A DNA stretch of 64,000 nt, taken from assembly GCF_963576615.1 (NCBI RefSeq), contig NC_088708.1, forward strand, positions 3,596,001 to 3,660,000, given 5' to 3'. How positions within the stretch are numbered: position 1 is the first letter of the stretch; the number at the start of each line of letters is the position of its first letter. Source of the DNA: Watersipora subatra. Lineage: Eukaryota > Bryozoa > Gymnolaemata > Cheilostomatida > Watersiporidae. Positions 24,694-38,100 of the stretch are shown piece after piece. Under the pieces are notes generated by a model. That model saw nothing but the letters and a program-made list of their open reading frames with translations, was not told the DNA's origin and searched no databases. Both the position numbers and the translations under genes were made by a program.

Positions 24694-27600
24694 TTATTCT
24701 TCCAGCATTCTTTGGATAGAAGATGTGGACATGCCAGCAGTGGGTGTTTTCCTGTGTTCAAGTATTGCTAGGAATTGGTCTTCTGTTAGTCTCAAGAACC
24801 TTTTGAATACTTTTACTGCAGCTTCTGCTTTCCCGTTTGATTGGGCATTCCATGGAGAGCTCACTGTATGCTCAAGTCCCCAACTGTTGCCGAAGCTGGC
24901 AAATTCCGAGGCGATGAACTGAGGTCCGTTATCTGATTGCACAATTAGGGGATACCATTACTGGCAAATATTCTCTTGCACGCCTTTATGACTGTTTTTG
25001 TCCTGGTATCTTTGAGGGGATCATACTAAAAAAAATCACTGAAGTAATCGACCACTATGATGTAGTCGTTCTCTATATGAGTGAGCAGGTCGACCCCCAC
25101 TTTTACCCATGGAGCTGCCGGTATGTCATGATGCTGCATGGTTTTTTGCCCTGAGCCAGAGCGTCTATTGCGCAGCTTGCTTATTGGCCTGATGTCTATT
25201 GCCATGTTTGACCAATATACGCGTGACCTGGCTCTTTCTAGTGTTGCAGCTGTACTTTGATGGCTGGCATGCAGCTTCTGTAGAATTTTGAGTCTGTATG
25301 ATTTTGAGATAATAAATTGGGGCCCGTTGTAAATTATCCCATCTAAGACCGCTAACTGGTCCCTGAGATGGGAGTAGTGTTTAAGGGATGTTGAAATCTG
25401 ATCCTGTTTGTGCCATCCGCCGACTATTATTTCCGTGACTTCCTCCAGCTCGGCATCTGTTTGTGCTTCTGTCTGGATTTGCTTTTAAGTTTCTATGCTG
25501 ACTGGTATATCTTGTTGATTATTAGTTATATTTAGATCAGAGAGGATAATCTGTATTTGGATAATCTGTGGGACATCTGGAGAGCATGTGGGCAGTGGTC
25601 TGCTGACTGCCACAGCAGTATATTAACTTTGTAGGATATCTTTGCATTGCTAATAACATAGATTGTAACCTCTTAGGAGCTTTGAGCAGAGATTTGTTTC
25701 AGATAGGTATTAGCGGTTCTTGATTAGTATGTATGTGAACATCTGGGTTACCAAAAGACATTGATCGAAGCGTTGCATTGCGAACACTTGCCAGCAATTC
25801 CTAGCTCATTTGGAGCAGTTTTTCTCACTCTCTGTCACACTGTAAGATGCAAATGTGACAGGTTTGTTGTACTGAATTAGAGCGGCTCCCAGTCCTTGAG
25901 TACAGTAACATTGCGCAGTAACTGGATGATTTACTTTAAAGTACGGAAGTGTAGTGTCTGCAATGGCTAATTGTTTGAAGGTATGGAATGCTCTCTCTTA
26001 GTCTTCTTGCTAGTGAAACTCTTCTTTAGTAGCTCCAAATAGCCTTCTCAGAGGTTCAATATTGGCTGAGCAGTTGGGTATAAAATTTGAGAGATAGTTT
26101 ATGGGTCCAAACAATCGCCGAACGGCATCGCTATCCTGGGGAGTTTTCATATTCTAGATTGCCCTTGTCTTGTTCGGATCTTTCTTGACACTGTCTTTTG
26201 AGATTATGTGACCAATGTAGGTAAGTCATGTGAAATGAAATTGGTACTTGTCTTTGTTCAGCTTGAAGTTGACCTTTTCTGCCCTCTCTAGCGATTAGGC
26301 TAGATTTTTATTATAATCCGCAGTGGCATCTTCAGTAGTGTCTCTTTTCCCATATATTAAAATATCATCAACTACAATCAAAACTCCTTTGACGCTAGTC
26401 AGGACATCCTTAAGCCTGTGTTGGAACTGTTCTGAACTGGATGACAGACCGAAAGGCATTCTGAGCCATTTATATTTCCTAAAGGGCATCCAGAATGTTG
26501 TTAGGTCACTTGACTTCTCGTCAAGTTTGATCTGAAGGAACCCATCTTTGGCATCACAGAGGGAGAAAACTTTGGCACCATCCAGTTCTGGTAGAGCATC
26601 CTCTAGCATAGGCATAGGAAAATGGTTCCTTTGAATAACCTTTTTTAGGTTTGCTGGGTCGATGCAAAGCCTTGGCTTACTGTTTGGTTTTTCCTTGCTA
26701 GGGCATTGCTGATCCATGGAGTAGGCTTTTGCACTTTTACAATCCTATTTGCATCAGTGAGCGACTGGAGTTTGTTTTTCAGATCGCTTCTCATTGATAG
26801 GGCTATTTTTCTGTTTTGACACTGTGTTGGGGTGACCTTTGGGTCTATCTCTATGCGGTATGTGCTGGGTAGACAACTTATTTCACTGGACACTGTTTTA
26901 TGTTTCTGGGGAAGGTGGTTGATGTCTGTGAATTAGTCATGACTAATCATGTTAGCCCGTTCTTGGTTTTCCAATAGTAGTCCCAAATTCAGGCAGGCAT
27001 TCAATGAAAGCAGGCTCATGTTGGATGACCTCACTACAAAGAATATAAAAAGTTGACCCCGGATCATTACCTCGCATCTTCCAACCGGCTTTGTTTTGGC
27101 GCCATCGTACAACTTTATACTGAGCAGCTTTTTATTAGACATGAGGGGTCTCCCCAGTAAATCACAGTCTTTGCTGTTTAGTACACTACAGGAAGCTCTT
27201 GTGTCTAACTGATATTCTATCGTTCCGACTCCGGTAGCCGTGACAGTTCAGATGATAGAAGTAAGCTTTTTGCCTTTACGTATTACTTATATGCACAGCA
27301 GTGACACAGCCACTGAGTCACTGTCATGCTCATCTAGCTGTTCAGCGGTCATCTGATGTATATTTTGTTCTCTCTTAGACCTACAAACAGCTCTGAAGTG
27401 GTTAAAATTGTTACACTTTTCACACTGTTTTTCATAGGCTGGGCATCTGCTGGACAGGTGTGACCTACCACAGCTGCCACAATTTATTAATTCTCAGTCT
27501 GGTTGTACCCTCCTTTTGTGTCTTTGAAGCTTGAGTAATTATTGGGTTCCTGAAAGATCGTTTGATGCTGTGAACAGATTCTTCGGACTTACTAGATTCA

Positions 27601-28119
27601 AGATCTGCTTGTGATGATTCCGATGTCTTGCACTTCTTGACAGCTTTCTCCAGAGTGAGGTCTTGTGCTACTTGAAGGAGTTTCTTTCTAAGTGAATAGT
27701 CTGCTATTTCAAGCAGGAGTGCTTGCATCATAAATTTTTCATACGTGTCTCCTAGACTGCACTCTCTGGCTATCTTGTGTAATGTAGTTACATATTCATC
27801 TATAAATTGAAGCCCTGTTTTGCAGAAAGCAGTTGGTGACGTTTGATTATCTTGTTTGACAAGTCTGATCAAAAGTCTCTATCACATCATAATTATCTTT
27901 CTATTTAACTGTTTCAAATTGGAATGCTTTGAAAATTTCCACTCTTTGAGGACCGATGCATCATATGAGAACGGCTACCTTGACTTAATCATATTTGTCT
28001 GCCTTCTCTGATACTATAAGATAGTTGTTCAATTCTTCTTTAAAACGGTTCCATTGGGATGACAGGTCATTACCATCTTGTAGAGGTCTAGGAACTAGGA
28101 AGTTGTCAGCTTCGGCCAT
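24694..28119 (-). pseudogene. Ty3/gypsy retrotransposon gag-pol, decayed
   Basis: Minus-strand order: gag from an ATG at 28119, with stops soon after and a better gag block at 27872-27465; two CCHC zinc knuckles (CGSCGRSHLSSRC and CEKCNNFNHFRAVC, about 27470-27380); a protease-like block at 27142-26933; reverse transcriptase at 26893-26295 (FSLCDAKDGFLQIKL, LRMPFGLSSSSEQF, VVDDILIYG); RNase H remnants; and integrase from about 25280 to 24694 (SRVYWSNMA, PWVKVGVDLL, SDNGPQFIASEF, WNAQSNGKAEAAVK). Many frameshifts and stops separate these blocks, so no product is expected. Confidence 0.88.
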
Positions 28120-28209
28120 CCTTAATCTGCTTGAGAGTGATTGAGTTATTAGTTAAGTACTATCTTCTTCAGCTGATTGAAAGTGACTGCAGTTATTTAT
28201 ATTCCTCTT

Positions 28210-28227
28210 TCCTCACTCGGGGCACCA
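28210..28227 (-). other. Primer binding site of the decayed Ty3 element
   Basis: On the minus strand TGGTGCCCCGAGTGAGG directly follows ACACAAACA, the expected end of a 5' LTR, and precedes the gag start by about 90 bp. TGG plus a tRNA 3'-end complement is the usual priming site layout. Confidence 0.7.
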
Positions 28228-28480
28228 TGTTTGTGTTAGGTTCACGGAATATGGAAGTTGAAAGACTTAATAATTAGTGGAACTGTCAGTTTATTCGTTT
28301 AACTTTTGTCATACACCTTAAGCCAGTGAGTTGAAAGTGATTACGTTTACTACTCAAATATAACGATTGTCTGCGCATGATTACCTAGTAATAGTTCACA
28401 ATAAACCGGATGTGAGCCCACATATGATTTGTATAAAACAGAAAGATGGGAGGATAACTCAAATCATGAATAGTACATGA
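28228..28480 (-). repeat. Probable 5' LTR of the decayed Ty3 element (outer edge uncertain)
   Basis: It ends in AACACAAACA next to the primer site and contains AATAAACTG (about 28295), as does the LTR at 59800-60039. The outer boundary near 28478 (TGTACTATTC) is a guess, since no second copy was found to compare with. Confidence 0.4.
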
Positions 28481-31400
28481 GCCGCTGTGAAATGTTTTGC
28501 ATTGTATATAGAGTTTAACAGCCTTTGTAGTAGTATCTCTCCCTTGTAGGTTAGGTGCTTTTTACTCCATTTGGATAGTCATAAGTATTGACCTTTTTTA
28601 GAGAAGACGCAATAGTGCCAAAAAGGTAGCTAGATGCCATTAAGAGATATTGTAGTAGCAGTCATTGTAGCTTATCAATCAGACATTTATAAGCCAACAA
28701 TCAAGATGAACAAAAAAGCTTAAGCTGAATGTTTATTAGGGCTAGTGATAACCAGTATTTAGTATCAATACAGGCTCCTCCAGCTGGAAAATAGACAACA
28801 AATTCACACCGGCTAATGAATTGTAGAAGAACAAATATATTTACAAGATTTAAAAAAGCTAAGTGAGGATTGAAACTATCTTGTTGACATGTTAGTTATG
28901 TTTATTTGAAAAAAAGGAGTAAGCATACCAAGGTTCTTGGTGTCAAAAATAATCAAGATTAAGATATATTGTATAATATTTCAATAAGGAGTTGTCAAAA
29001 TTGCTGATACTTCGTGCTGACACTTCATACTGACCTTATAACATGAATGATGCACTAAATGCACCCTTCATACTTAATCTCATATAACGGATTGCTATGT
29101 AATAAAATTTAGCTAGGTAAACAACAAATTCACAACACATTCTCATCTTTAATTTTGTTAGTTTATAGTTGGTTTGGATAGGTTGTTCCAAATAAATGTT
29201 AATTACTCAAAAATATGTGGATTTATGGCTAGCCTCCTCATATTCTCTGGAGCTCAGTGAGTTTATCTGCACTTCCTAGGGGAAGGTAATTCTAACTCTG
29301 CAAAGTCGTGCAGTATACTCTTGCTGCTGTTTTCTGACTTTGACTGCCAAATGAGTTGGCGACTTTATACATAAAGTTGTTAGGTAAGATAGTTCTAGCC
29401 AAAGCGTGTGCTTAGTAACAATCCATAACCTAATTATTCTTCTAGAAGTTTGCTAGCTGGAATGATCAGACAGCTTGGGCTCTCATGATAAATCAGATTT
29501 AATTCATGATAGTCTCTGTTATTTAACACTCCCTCAGGCAGACACATGATGCCTCAAGCCTATCTATACTATTAAAGTGTCATGTAGAATTAGACATACA
29601 TGATTTTCAGTAAATGCTAGTGAACAGATTCTATTTACATGTTGATAGCTGTAAAATCAGCAGAACTTTGAATAATCCTTTACAACAAAAAGGAGAACAT
29701 CATGAGCATGTGCTCCACAATACACAAGTACGCACATAGCAAGTGGAAACTTGCTAGAATACTTCTATAACTGAGCAATAACAAGAAAAAGCAAAGAAAA
29801 CACTAGCAGTTCTTTTGAATGCTTGCGTAATACATAGTATTAAAGTGTAAAACATAAAAGTGTAAAATATAGTACACAGATGGCTACTAAAACTTTCAAT
29901 AGCTGGAAGATATTCGAGCTGTAACCTGGTCTGTTAATTTCAGCTATTTCAAGATGTTTTTAGAAATTGACTTTAGTTTTTGTTAGTGAACAGCAGCTGT
30001 GGTACAGTGATTCTTCAAATATCAAGGTTAAGGAAGACCAGCTACAAAAGGTCAAATGACCCCAAGTAGCTTCAACCCGTCATTTTGTACATAGATAAAA
30101 CGTAGTTTGTATTTCATGAGTGAAAGTGAAAGCGACTGTAGTCTAAAAGCAACCTATTTGATATAGACCTATGTTGCCTTATCTTAGGTAAAACAATGGG
30201 CTAAACTAGAATTACTTGCTTGTTCATCCTTTCAATAGTAAGGATTGGGCTACGAGGAGATTTTGCAGTTTGAATGATTCTTACCAACAACCTTGGCTTG
30301 TGTAGTCTTTGATAAACATGATTCTCAAAGGATGCTGATGATCAGCATCCTTTGAGAATCTTGTGGCTAACATAAAAAGCTTATAGTTTGCTTTTTATTA
30401 TTTTGACGTATTACATTCACGTGCACTTTGTCCTTTCCCCTCCTCTATGTCACACATGATAGAACTGAAGTTATTGAAGAATCTGGGATGCATTAAAGCT
30501 GAAACAGATGAGATACGAAGTAGTGAAATAAAACTTCATATCAAAACATTTTAAATTCCCAAAATTATTCCCAAAGCCATTTACTGTCATCTTTCCATAT
30601 AATTGACAACAGAGATAACATATAATTGCAGCAAAGGGAGAAAATAGCATTACAAAGTCTAGACTTACATATTTGCTGCATGTTACCGTATTTTCTTAGT
30701 TTTTAGTACAACGATTTTTACCGACTCAACAACAATTAATCTAATTATAAATCATACCAAGGTTAAAAATTTCGTTTTACTGTTATTACTGTGATGGTAT
30801 CATTCAATGAATTACATTTTTTCATGGTCTCTCACTAACGATATTGACAGCAATCACAATAAATTAACATTCTAATTCTAAGAGTACGAAGTAATTCGAA
30901 CTGGCGTTTTTTGAAACCAAAGATATAATAATTGACCAAAATCAAAGGTGATAGGTATGACAGTAAATTGTCTACCGAAAACATAAAGAGCTTAATTCTA
31001 GAATGCGCAACAATATTTATGTGGAAGCATAACTCCACAAACTTATACAATGATACGCAAAATGATAATTCTTGCATATGAAAAATTAGTAACATAAAAT
31101 GATTTGTCTATTAAACTAGCAAATAAAGCTTGACTACTAATTACTACCGCAGTAAATGTACATGTAGTTGTAAATTTCCTTTAATTTACTACCAAGTTAC
31201 AGTGAAAGTTTTCACTCTTACAAAAATTCATTTCACTATTGACTGCGGTTGAACCAATAACTCACCTAATAATAACTGTAGAAAAATGAACTTGCGTGAA
31301 CTACCTCCTAGTCATTTTACTTTTTAAAGTTAGTAGAACTATTACAAATACTCCTGTTTCATACCGTCATACCCTCTTATCTCATAAGGTACTACATGTG

Positions 31401-32135
31401 ACCTTCAGCTGCTATGTCATATTAACATTCTCAAATAATATCATGTATAGCGAACAACTAAAGAACTAGAATAACTAATCATAATTGTACAATAAGAGAG
31501 AACATCTAATTGGTAGGTAAGAACAATTATCAGCAAATGCACACGTGAAATATATTATTCAGCTTCAGTGTGATATATATATTATATAATCGTATTACAT
31601 GCATACTGACTAGAATTGACCGATTAGGTCACAAATATATTTGGAAGTTCTTATCACAAGCAGGTTGGCTAATTATCTTTATGTAGCATAGTGTTGACAT
31701 TTCATTTAGTTGTGCTATACTCCATGTAGTGTTCTTCCGAAATGATTTTAATAAGGTGAGATAATGACCACACTTACTTCCTTTGTAAAAATCTTGAAAT
31801 GTAGGCAACAGAAGCATGTGGCTTTTAGCTAACTTAACCAAAAAAAGACTTGTAAACTGTCTCACCTATTGCACCCTTTTCTATTAACTCAAATTTCTTG
31901 TTTAACTGTGCAAATAGTAGCTGTATTTCTGCCTCAAGTTCTCCTTAGTTAGCCATTTCGATGTCACTCACTATCTCACTCGGATTTAGGGTTTGTCACA
32001 ATTCATTTCAATATTACACTGGCATCAAGTTAATTTTAAATTCCTGACTTTCCCTGGAAAAAGTATTTTGTTGCCACTAAAACAGTTTAGCTTTACACGC
32101 ACACAAAGTTTTAACTGAAATTTTTCTTGTAGAAA
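28481..32135. other. Spacer upstream of gene A
   Basis: No gene is supported; open frames here are short and without domains. It includes the perfect hairpin at 30320-30360. A 5' UTR exon of gene A probably lies in it, because the ATG at 32136 is preceded by a 3' splice site (TTTTTCTTGTAG ending at 32132). Confidence 0.45.
30320..30360. repeat. Perfect 41-bp hairpin
   Basis: GATTCTCAAAGGATGCTGAT (30320-30339) is followed by one central G and its exact complement (30341-30360). No loop to speak of and no other copy seen in the window. Confidence 0.9.
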
Positions 32136-35100
32136 ATGTCTGACAGATTGGTAGAATACAGTCCACCAAGTTGGGCAAGTCATCTCAAGCATATTCCGAC
32201 GCACACAGTGAAGGTTCGATATTTCACGCTGTATTCTGTCAATATTGAAATCATATTAGATAAAGGTTTTCTTGTTCAGCGGCTTTGGCCATTAGAAGAT
32301 CAGCTGCTGCTGAGCTGATCTTTTAATGGCACTCAGGATTCTAATGAGGTAGTGATAATCGTAGTGTCTCTAGTAAACTAAATGGTACTCAGGATTCTAA
32401 TGAGGTAGTGATAATCATACTGTCTCTAGTAAACTAAATGGTACTCAGGATTCTAATGAGTTAGTGATAATCATACTGTCTCTAGTAAACTAAATGGTAC
32501 TCAGGATTCTAATGAGTTAGTGATAATCATACTGTCTCTAGTGAACTAAATGGTACTCAGGATTCTAATGAGTTAGTGATAATCATACTGTCTCTAGTGA
32601 ACTAAATGGTACTCAGGATTCTAATGAAGTAGTGATAATCATACTGTCTCTAGTAAACTAAATGGTACTCAGGATTCTAATGAGGTAGCGATAATCATAC
32701 TGTCTCTAGTAAACTAAATGGTACTCAGGATTCTAATGAGGTAGTGATAATCACACTGTCTCTAGTAAACTATATGGTACTCAGGATTCTAATGAGGTAG
32801 TGATAATCATACTGTCTCTAGTAAACTAAATGGTACTCAGGATTCTAATGAGGTAGTGATAATTGTACTGTCTCTAGTAAACTAAATGGTACTCAGGATT
32901 CTAATGAGGTAGTGATAATCACACTGTCTCTAGTAAACTATATGGTACTCAGGATTCTAATGAGGTAGTGATAATCATACTGTCTCTAGTAAACTAAATG
33001 GTACTCAGGATTCTAATGAGGTAGTGATAATTGTACTGTCTCTAGTAAACTAAATGGTACTCAGGATTCTAATGAGGTAGTGATAATCATACTTTCTCTA
33101 GTAAACTAAATGGTACTCAGGATTCTAATGAGGTAGTGATAATCACACTGTCTCTAGTAAACTAAATGGTACTCAGGATTCTAATGAAGTAGTGATAATC
33201 ATACTGTCTCTAGTAAACTAAATGGTACTTAGGATTCTAATGAGATAGTGATAATCACACTGTCTCTAGTGAACTAAATGGTACTCAGGATTCTAATGAG
33301 GTAGTGATAATCACACTGTCTCTAGTGAACTAAATGGTACTCAGGATTCTAATGAGGTAGTGATAATCACACTGTCTCTAGTAAACTAAATGGTAGTCAG
33401 GATTCTAATGAGGTAGTGATAGTCATACTGTCTCTAGTAAACTAAATGGTACTCAGGATTCTAATGAGGTAGTGATAATCATACTGTCTCTAGTGAACTA
33501 AATGGTACTCAGGATTCTAATGAAGTAGTGATAATCATACTGTCTCTAGTAAACTAAATGGTACTCAGAATTCTAATGAAGTAGTGATAATCATACTGTC
33601 TCTAGTGAACTAAATGGTACTCAGGATTCTAATGAGGTAGTGATAATCACACTGTCTCTAGTAAACTAAATGGTACTCAGGATTCTAATGAGGTAGTGAT
33701 AATCATACTGTCTCTAGTAAACTAAATGGTACTCAGGATTCTAATGAGGTAGTGATAATCACACTGTCTCTAGTAAACTAAATGGTACTCAGTATTCTTA
33801 TGAGGTAGTGATAATTGTACTGTCTCTAGTAAACTAAATGGTATTCGGGATTCTAATGAGGTAGTGATAATCACACTGTCTCTAGTAAACTAAATGGTAC
33901 TCAGAATTCTAATGAAGTAGTGATAATCATACTGTCTCTAGTGAACTAAATGGTACTCAGGATTCTAATGAGGTAGTGATAATCACACTGTCTCTAGTAA
34001 ACTAAATGGTACTCAGGATTCTAATGAAGTAGTGATAATCACACTGTCTCTAGTAAACTAAATGACACTCAGGATTCTAATGAGGTAGTGATAATCATAC
34101 TGTCTCTAGTAAACTAAATGGTACTCAGGATTCTAATGAGGTAGTGATAATCATACTGTCTCTAGTAAACTAGAGAAGGTGGTTGAGGAGGGGCCTCAAC
34201 CTTTCGCACTGCGGAAGGTTGAGGAGCCAACTTAACAGCTTCTATTGACTGTACAGTTCGATCTAACAAGTAGGAAAATTTCTATTTCGTTGGTAAGACT
34301 TAAACTTCCATAACTGCAGTGTCCACTGCCATGGCAACATGTCTTGTGTTCCTGCAGTGTCCACTGCCATGGTCACATGTCTTGTGTTCCTGCGGTCTAA
34401 CTCGCTTTGCTTCTGGCTGCCAACAGTAAAGCAAATAAACAAACATTTTAATAGTTTGAAGAATAACCCATAATTTAAAAAAAAACACTGCCATAAAACA
34501 GTTTGAAATAGAGTACTACGTTGTCACCCAATCACTGCATAATAATAATAGAAACTGGAATTGGCATCATTTTATATTAGTCTTTATATATGAAGAGCGG
34601 TGCCACTCAGTGCTTCAGTTATCCTAAAGTCTAGTAAAAGTTAGCATTTGCATCTTTTATGCAGTAAGTAGTTTTATGCAGTAAGTACTTTTATGCAGTA
34701 AGTGCTTTTATGCAGTAAGTACTTTTATGTAGTAAGTACTTTTATGCAGTAAGTACTTTTATGTAGTAAGTACTTTTATGCAGTAAGTACTTTTATGCAG
34801 TAAGTAGTTTTATGCAGTAAGTACTTTTATGTAGTAAATATTTTTATGTAGTAAGTACTTTTACGTAGTAAGTACTTTTATACAGTAAACACTTTTATAC
34901 AGTAAGTACTTTTATAGCTTGCCATGACACCTACTCCAATCCAAAGGTGGAAACTTCCCGGTGCCCCGGAGTCGTTCCAGGTCTTCGTCAAACGCGACGA
35001 TTTAACAGGAAGTCTGATGTCAGGAAACAAGGTAGTCAGCCGAAAAGTGTTTTGAAATGATAAAGATAAGGTTGTGTTCTAAGCTTGTACTGATGGACTA

Positions 35101-38100
35101 CATGAAACAAAGCAATAAAAACTTTGCTTCTAACCAAAGGTTTTATATCTACCTATCTCATACTGCTGCTACACTCTGTACAGTAAATAGTCCTTTTGCT
35201 TCTGCCCATAAAGGACTGAAATCTAAAAGTTTGCACGTTAATAAATCCGTAATTTCTTGTAAAAAGATTTGTGGTTATTTTTATAAAAGATGACATTAGG
35301 ATAGGAACTGCTTTCAGGTGAGGAAACTTGAGTTTCTATTGGCCGAAGCGATGGTGAACTCCTGCAAGCATGTCATAACTACTGGAGCTGTAACTAGTAA
35401 CCACTGCAGAGCTACTGCTGTCGCTTGCGCAGAGCTTGGCTTAAAGGCTCATCTTTGTTTCATGAGCAATGTCGAGGTTAGACGAAGTCTTTCTTAGATC
35501 TATTTCTAAACCTTTTAGTGTTATAACACGGACCTCCATCTTTGTTATTTATGCTGTGTGATCAACTCAGTCATAATTGTGTGTTAACTATTAAATACCA
35601 CAGAAGGTCAGGCTTGGTGTTAACATGAGTCGTAAGAAGTGTCAGATATCTGTCATAATGTTAACATGAGTTGTAGGAAGTGTCAGATATTTGTCATAAT
35701 GTTAACATGAGTTGTAGAAAGTGTCAGATCTCAGCGTAGATGGTAATATGCTGATAAACACGCTGGTAGGAGCCGATATGAGAGTCATTGACACCAATTC
35801 TTTTCCATGTGTTCAGCAACACATGGAGAAGCTCGCCAGTGAAATAAAGTTAGTAGTTTCTCTTAGAGGAGGTATGGTATGAGTTTACTAGTTCATTCTT
35901 TACATAAATCTAAGTTTTGGTTTGTCAGTCTGTCATATGTGCAGTTATAGCGATAAAATACGCAGCTTTGCTATATTGCTAGCGTTAGGAAAGAAAAGAT
36001 TTCTTCATACTGGCATTAAACTTGCAAAACACCAGTTTTGCAGACAGGCGCCTTCACCACTATGCCACGTGGCCACCTTTCTATACTATGGAATAATTGT
36101 AGACATACTTGTTACACCTGCCAATCTCTACTAGTACACAGGACTGCCAGTGTACTACAAGAAACACTTGTACAGACTTCTCCAAAGGGCTATAAACATG
36201 TACACATAGCATGAACTATAATTAAACTTGTAGCACACACAGAAATAAATAAACACCTTCATTTAAAAGTTAGAATGGTAAATGTTGTATATGTTGATTA
36301 AAAATAAATTTTCTATGGAAAAATTCTTTTTCTTTTCTTGTTCAATGAAGGGCATTCACCTAGTTACTTTATAGGATTTTTATGGTTTAAGATTGCTATG
36401 ATATTATTATGGTTACTTGATATGATTTATATGGTTACTTTATATGGTTACTCCTCATGGAAAAATTCTTTTGTAATCCAGCATGATTAATAGTCTTTCC
36501 ATATTTTAACTGTTTATAAAACATTGTGCAGGATTACTAAATATCACAGACTATTAATACTAATCAAAGCCTGTAGTTCTCCTACTCAACTGTTTTGTTT
36601 ATTTACATATTTACTAAATAATTCTGATTTATTTTCGTATAGTTTCAAATCATGTTATGCCAATATTGCAACATTTCTGAAGATACCACTAATCAGCAAA
36701 TATTAATGGATGGGCAATTTTTATTCAGTTTTTACAGAAGTACGTTACAGTGTTAAGTTAACAGATGAGATATAATTATATCTGATCTACAAACATGAAA
36801 ATGCTCTGATTTTTCAATTTTTAGCCTCATAGGCTTGTATGAACTGTTGAATTGACAGCTGTAACACTGCAGAGCTAGCAATTTTCTAACACACTGTTAT
36901 TACAAACTCAAGGGAGGCAACTCAAAATTTAGTTTCACTCTTAAATTTTTTTTGTTAAATCTACTTTGGTAGACTTGCATACCTAGGACACTAGGAAACT
37001 AGGACACTAGGACACTAGGAAACTAGGACACTGGCATCGGTAGGTTATTCACAAGTTAAATGAATGGTATTCATTTTTTTCTCCGGCTGTGTATGCGATT
37101 GAGATTGCTTATTTCATAGTCATGCACCTGCACTAGCTGTCAAATGCTGCCAATCAGCAAGAATTCAGCAACAAACTCGTTTATAAATCTATTACAAAGC
37201 CCAAAAATGTATCGTTATACCATGATATGTACTCTCAAGGCCGCTGTAATGTGATAGATATTTTTTACTGATGTAATTTATAGGCTGGTTGGACAATTTT
37301 TTAATAAATTCCAGGCATATCTGATTTGTAGAATATATTTACATCTAGCATTGAACGGGCAGCGCAGATTTTCATGAAGTAGCAAAAGGGTATTGTGATA
37401 GGTCAGCCTACAGGATTTCTTTCATAGCAGTAAGTGATTTTGGTGACTCGCAAGAATGGATGTTTTACTCGTAATTTATCATAATAACCTCGCAGTCTGT
37501 TTATTTAGTTTACGCTGACTCGTTGCTAGCAGTGTGGTCATAAGCCCATTTGTGTATGCTAACCCTTTGGCTTGTTGATAAATTACAGACTCTTCTTACA
37601 ACGAAGGCCAAGACTCAGACTACTGATAATGTTCGTAGATCGCATAAAAACTGATCCTACAGATACAATCATGAAGCCATCGGGCTGCTAAGCGATGTAT
37701 ATATACTGCAGCGTGATGGAAATAGGCATTGCTATTTAATACTTATAGTAAATTTCTGCTGTGTAATGAGACGGCCTTGAGACTCTTGTAATAATTACAA
37801 AATCCTTGTGCAGGCAGTCGACCTTTTTGTTAGTCAGTAGAAGGTCAATAGCTATTAATTAAAAGAAACTTGCAATTTCTCCTCTCAGTAGTTTTAGAGA
37901 TCATATAGAAATGGTGCTACTAAAGGCTTGGCTGTTTTTCTTTAATGCCCTTTTACAATAACATTCGAGTCTTTTCAGGAACTCTCCATGCACCAAATTG
38001 GTAATGTTGATATGGATGCCATCGTTTCACTTTGGCATCCATATCCACGATTTATGATAGCCGTTATTATTATCATAAGTTTTGCTTGTTAGGGAGAGTT

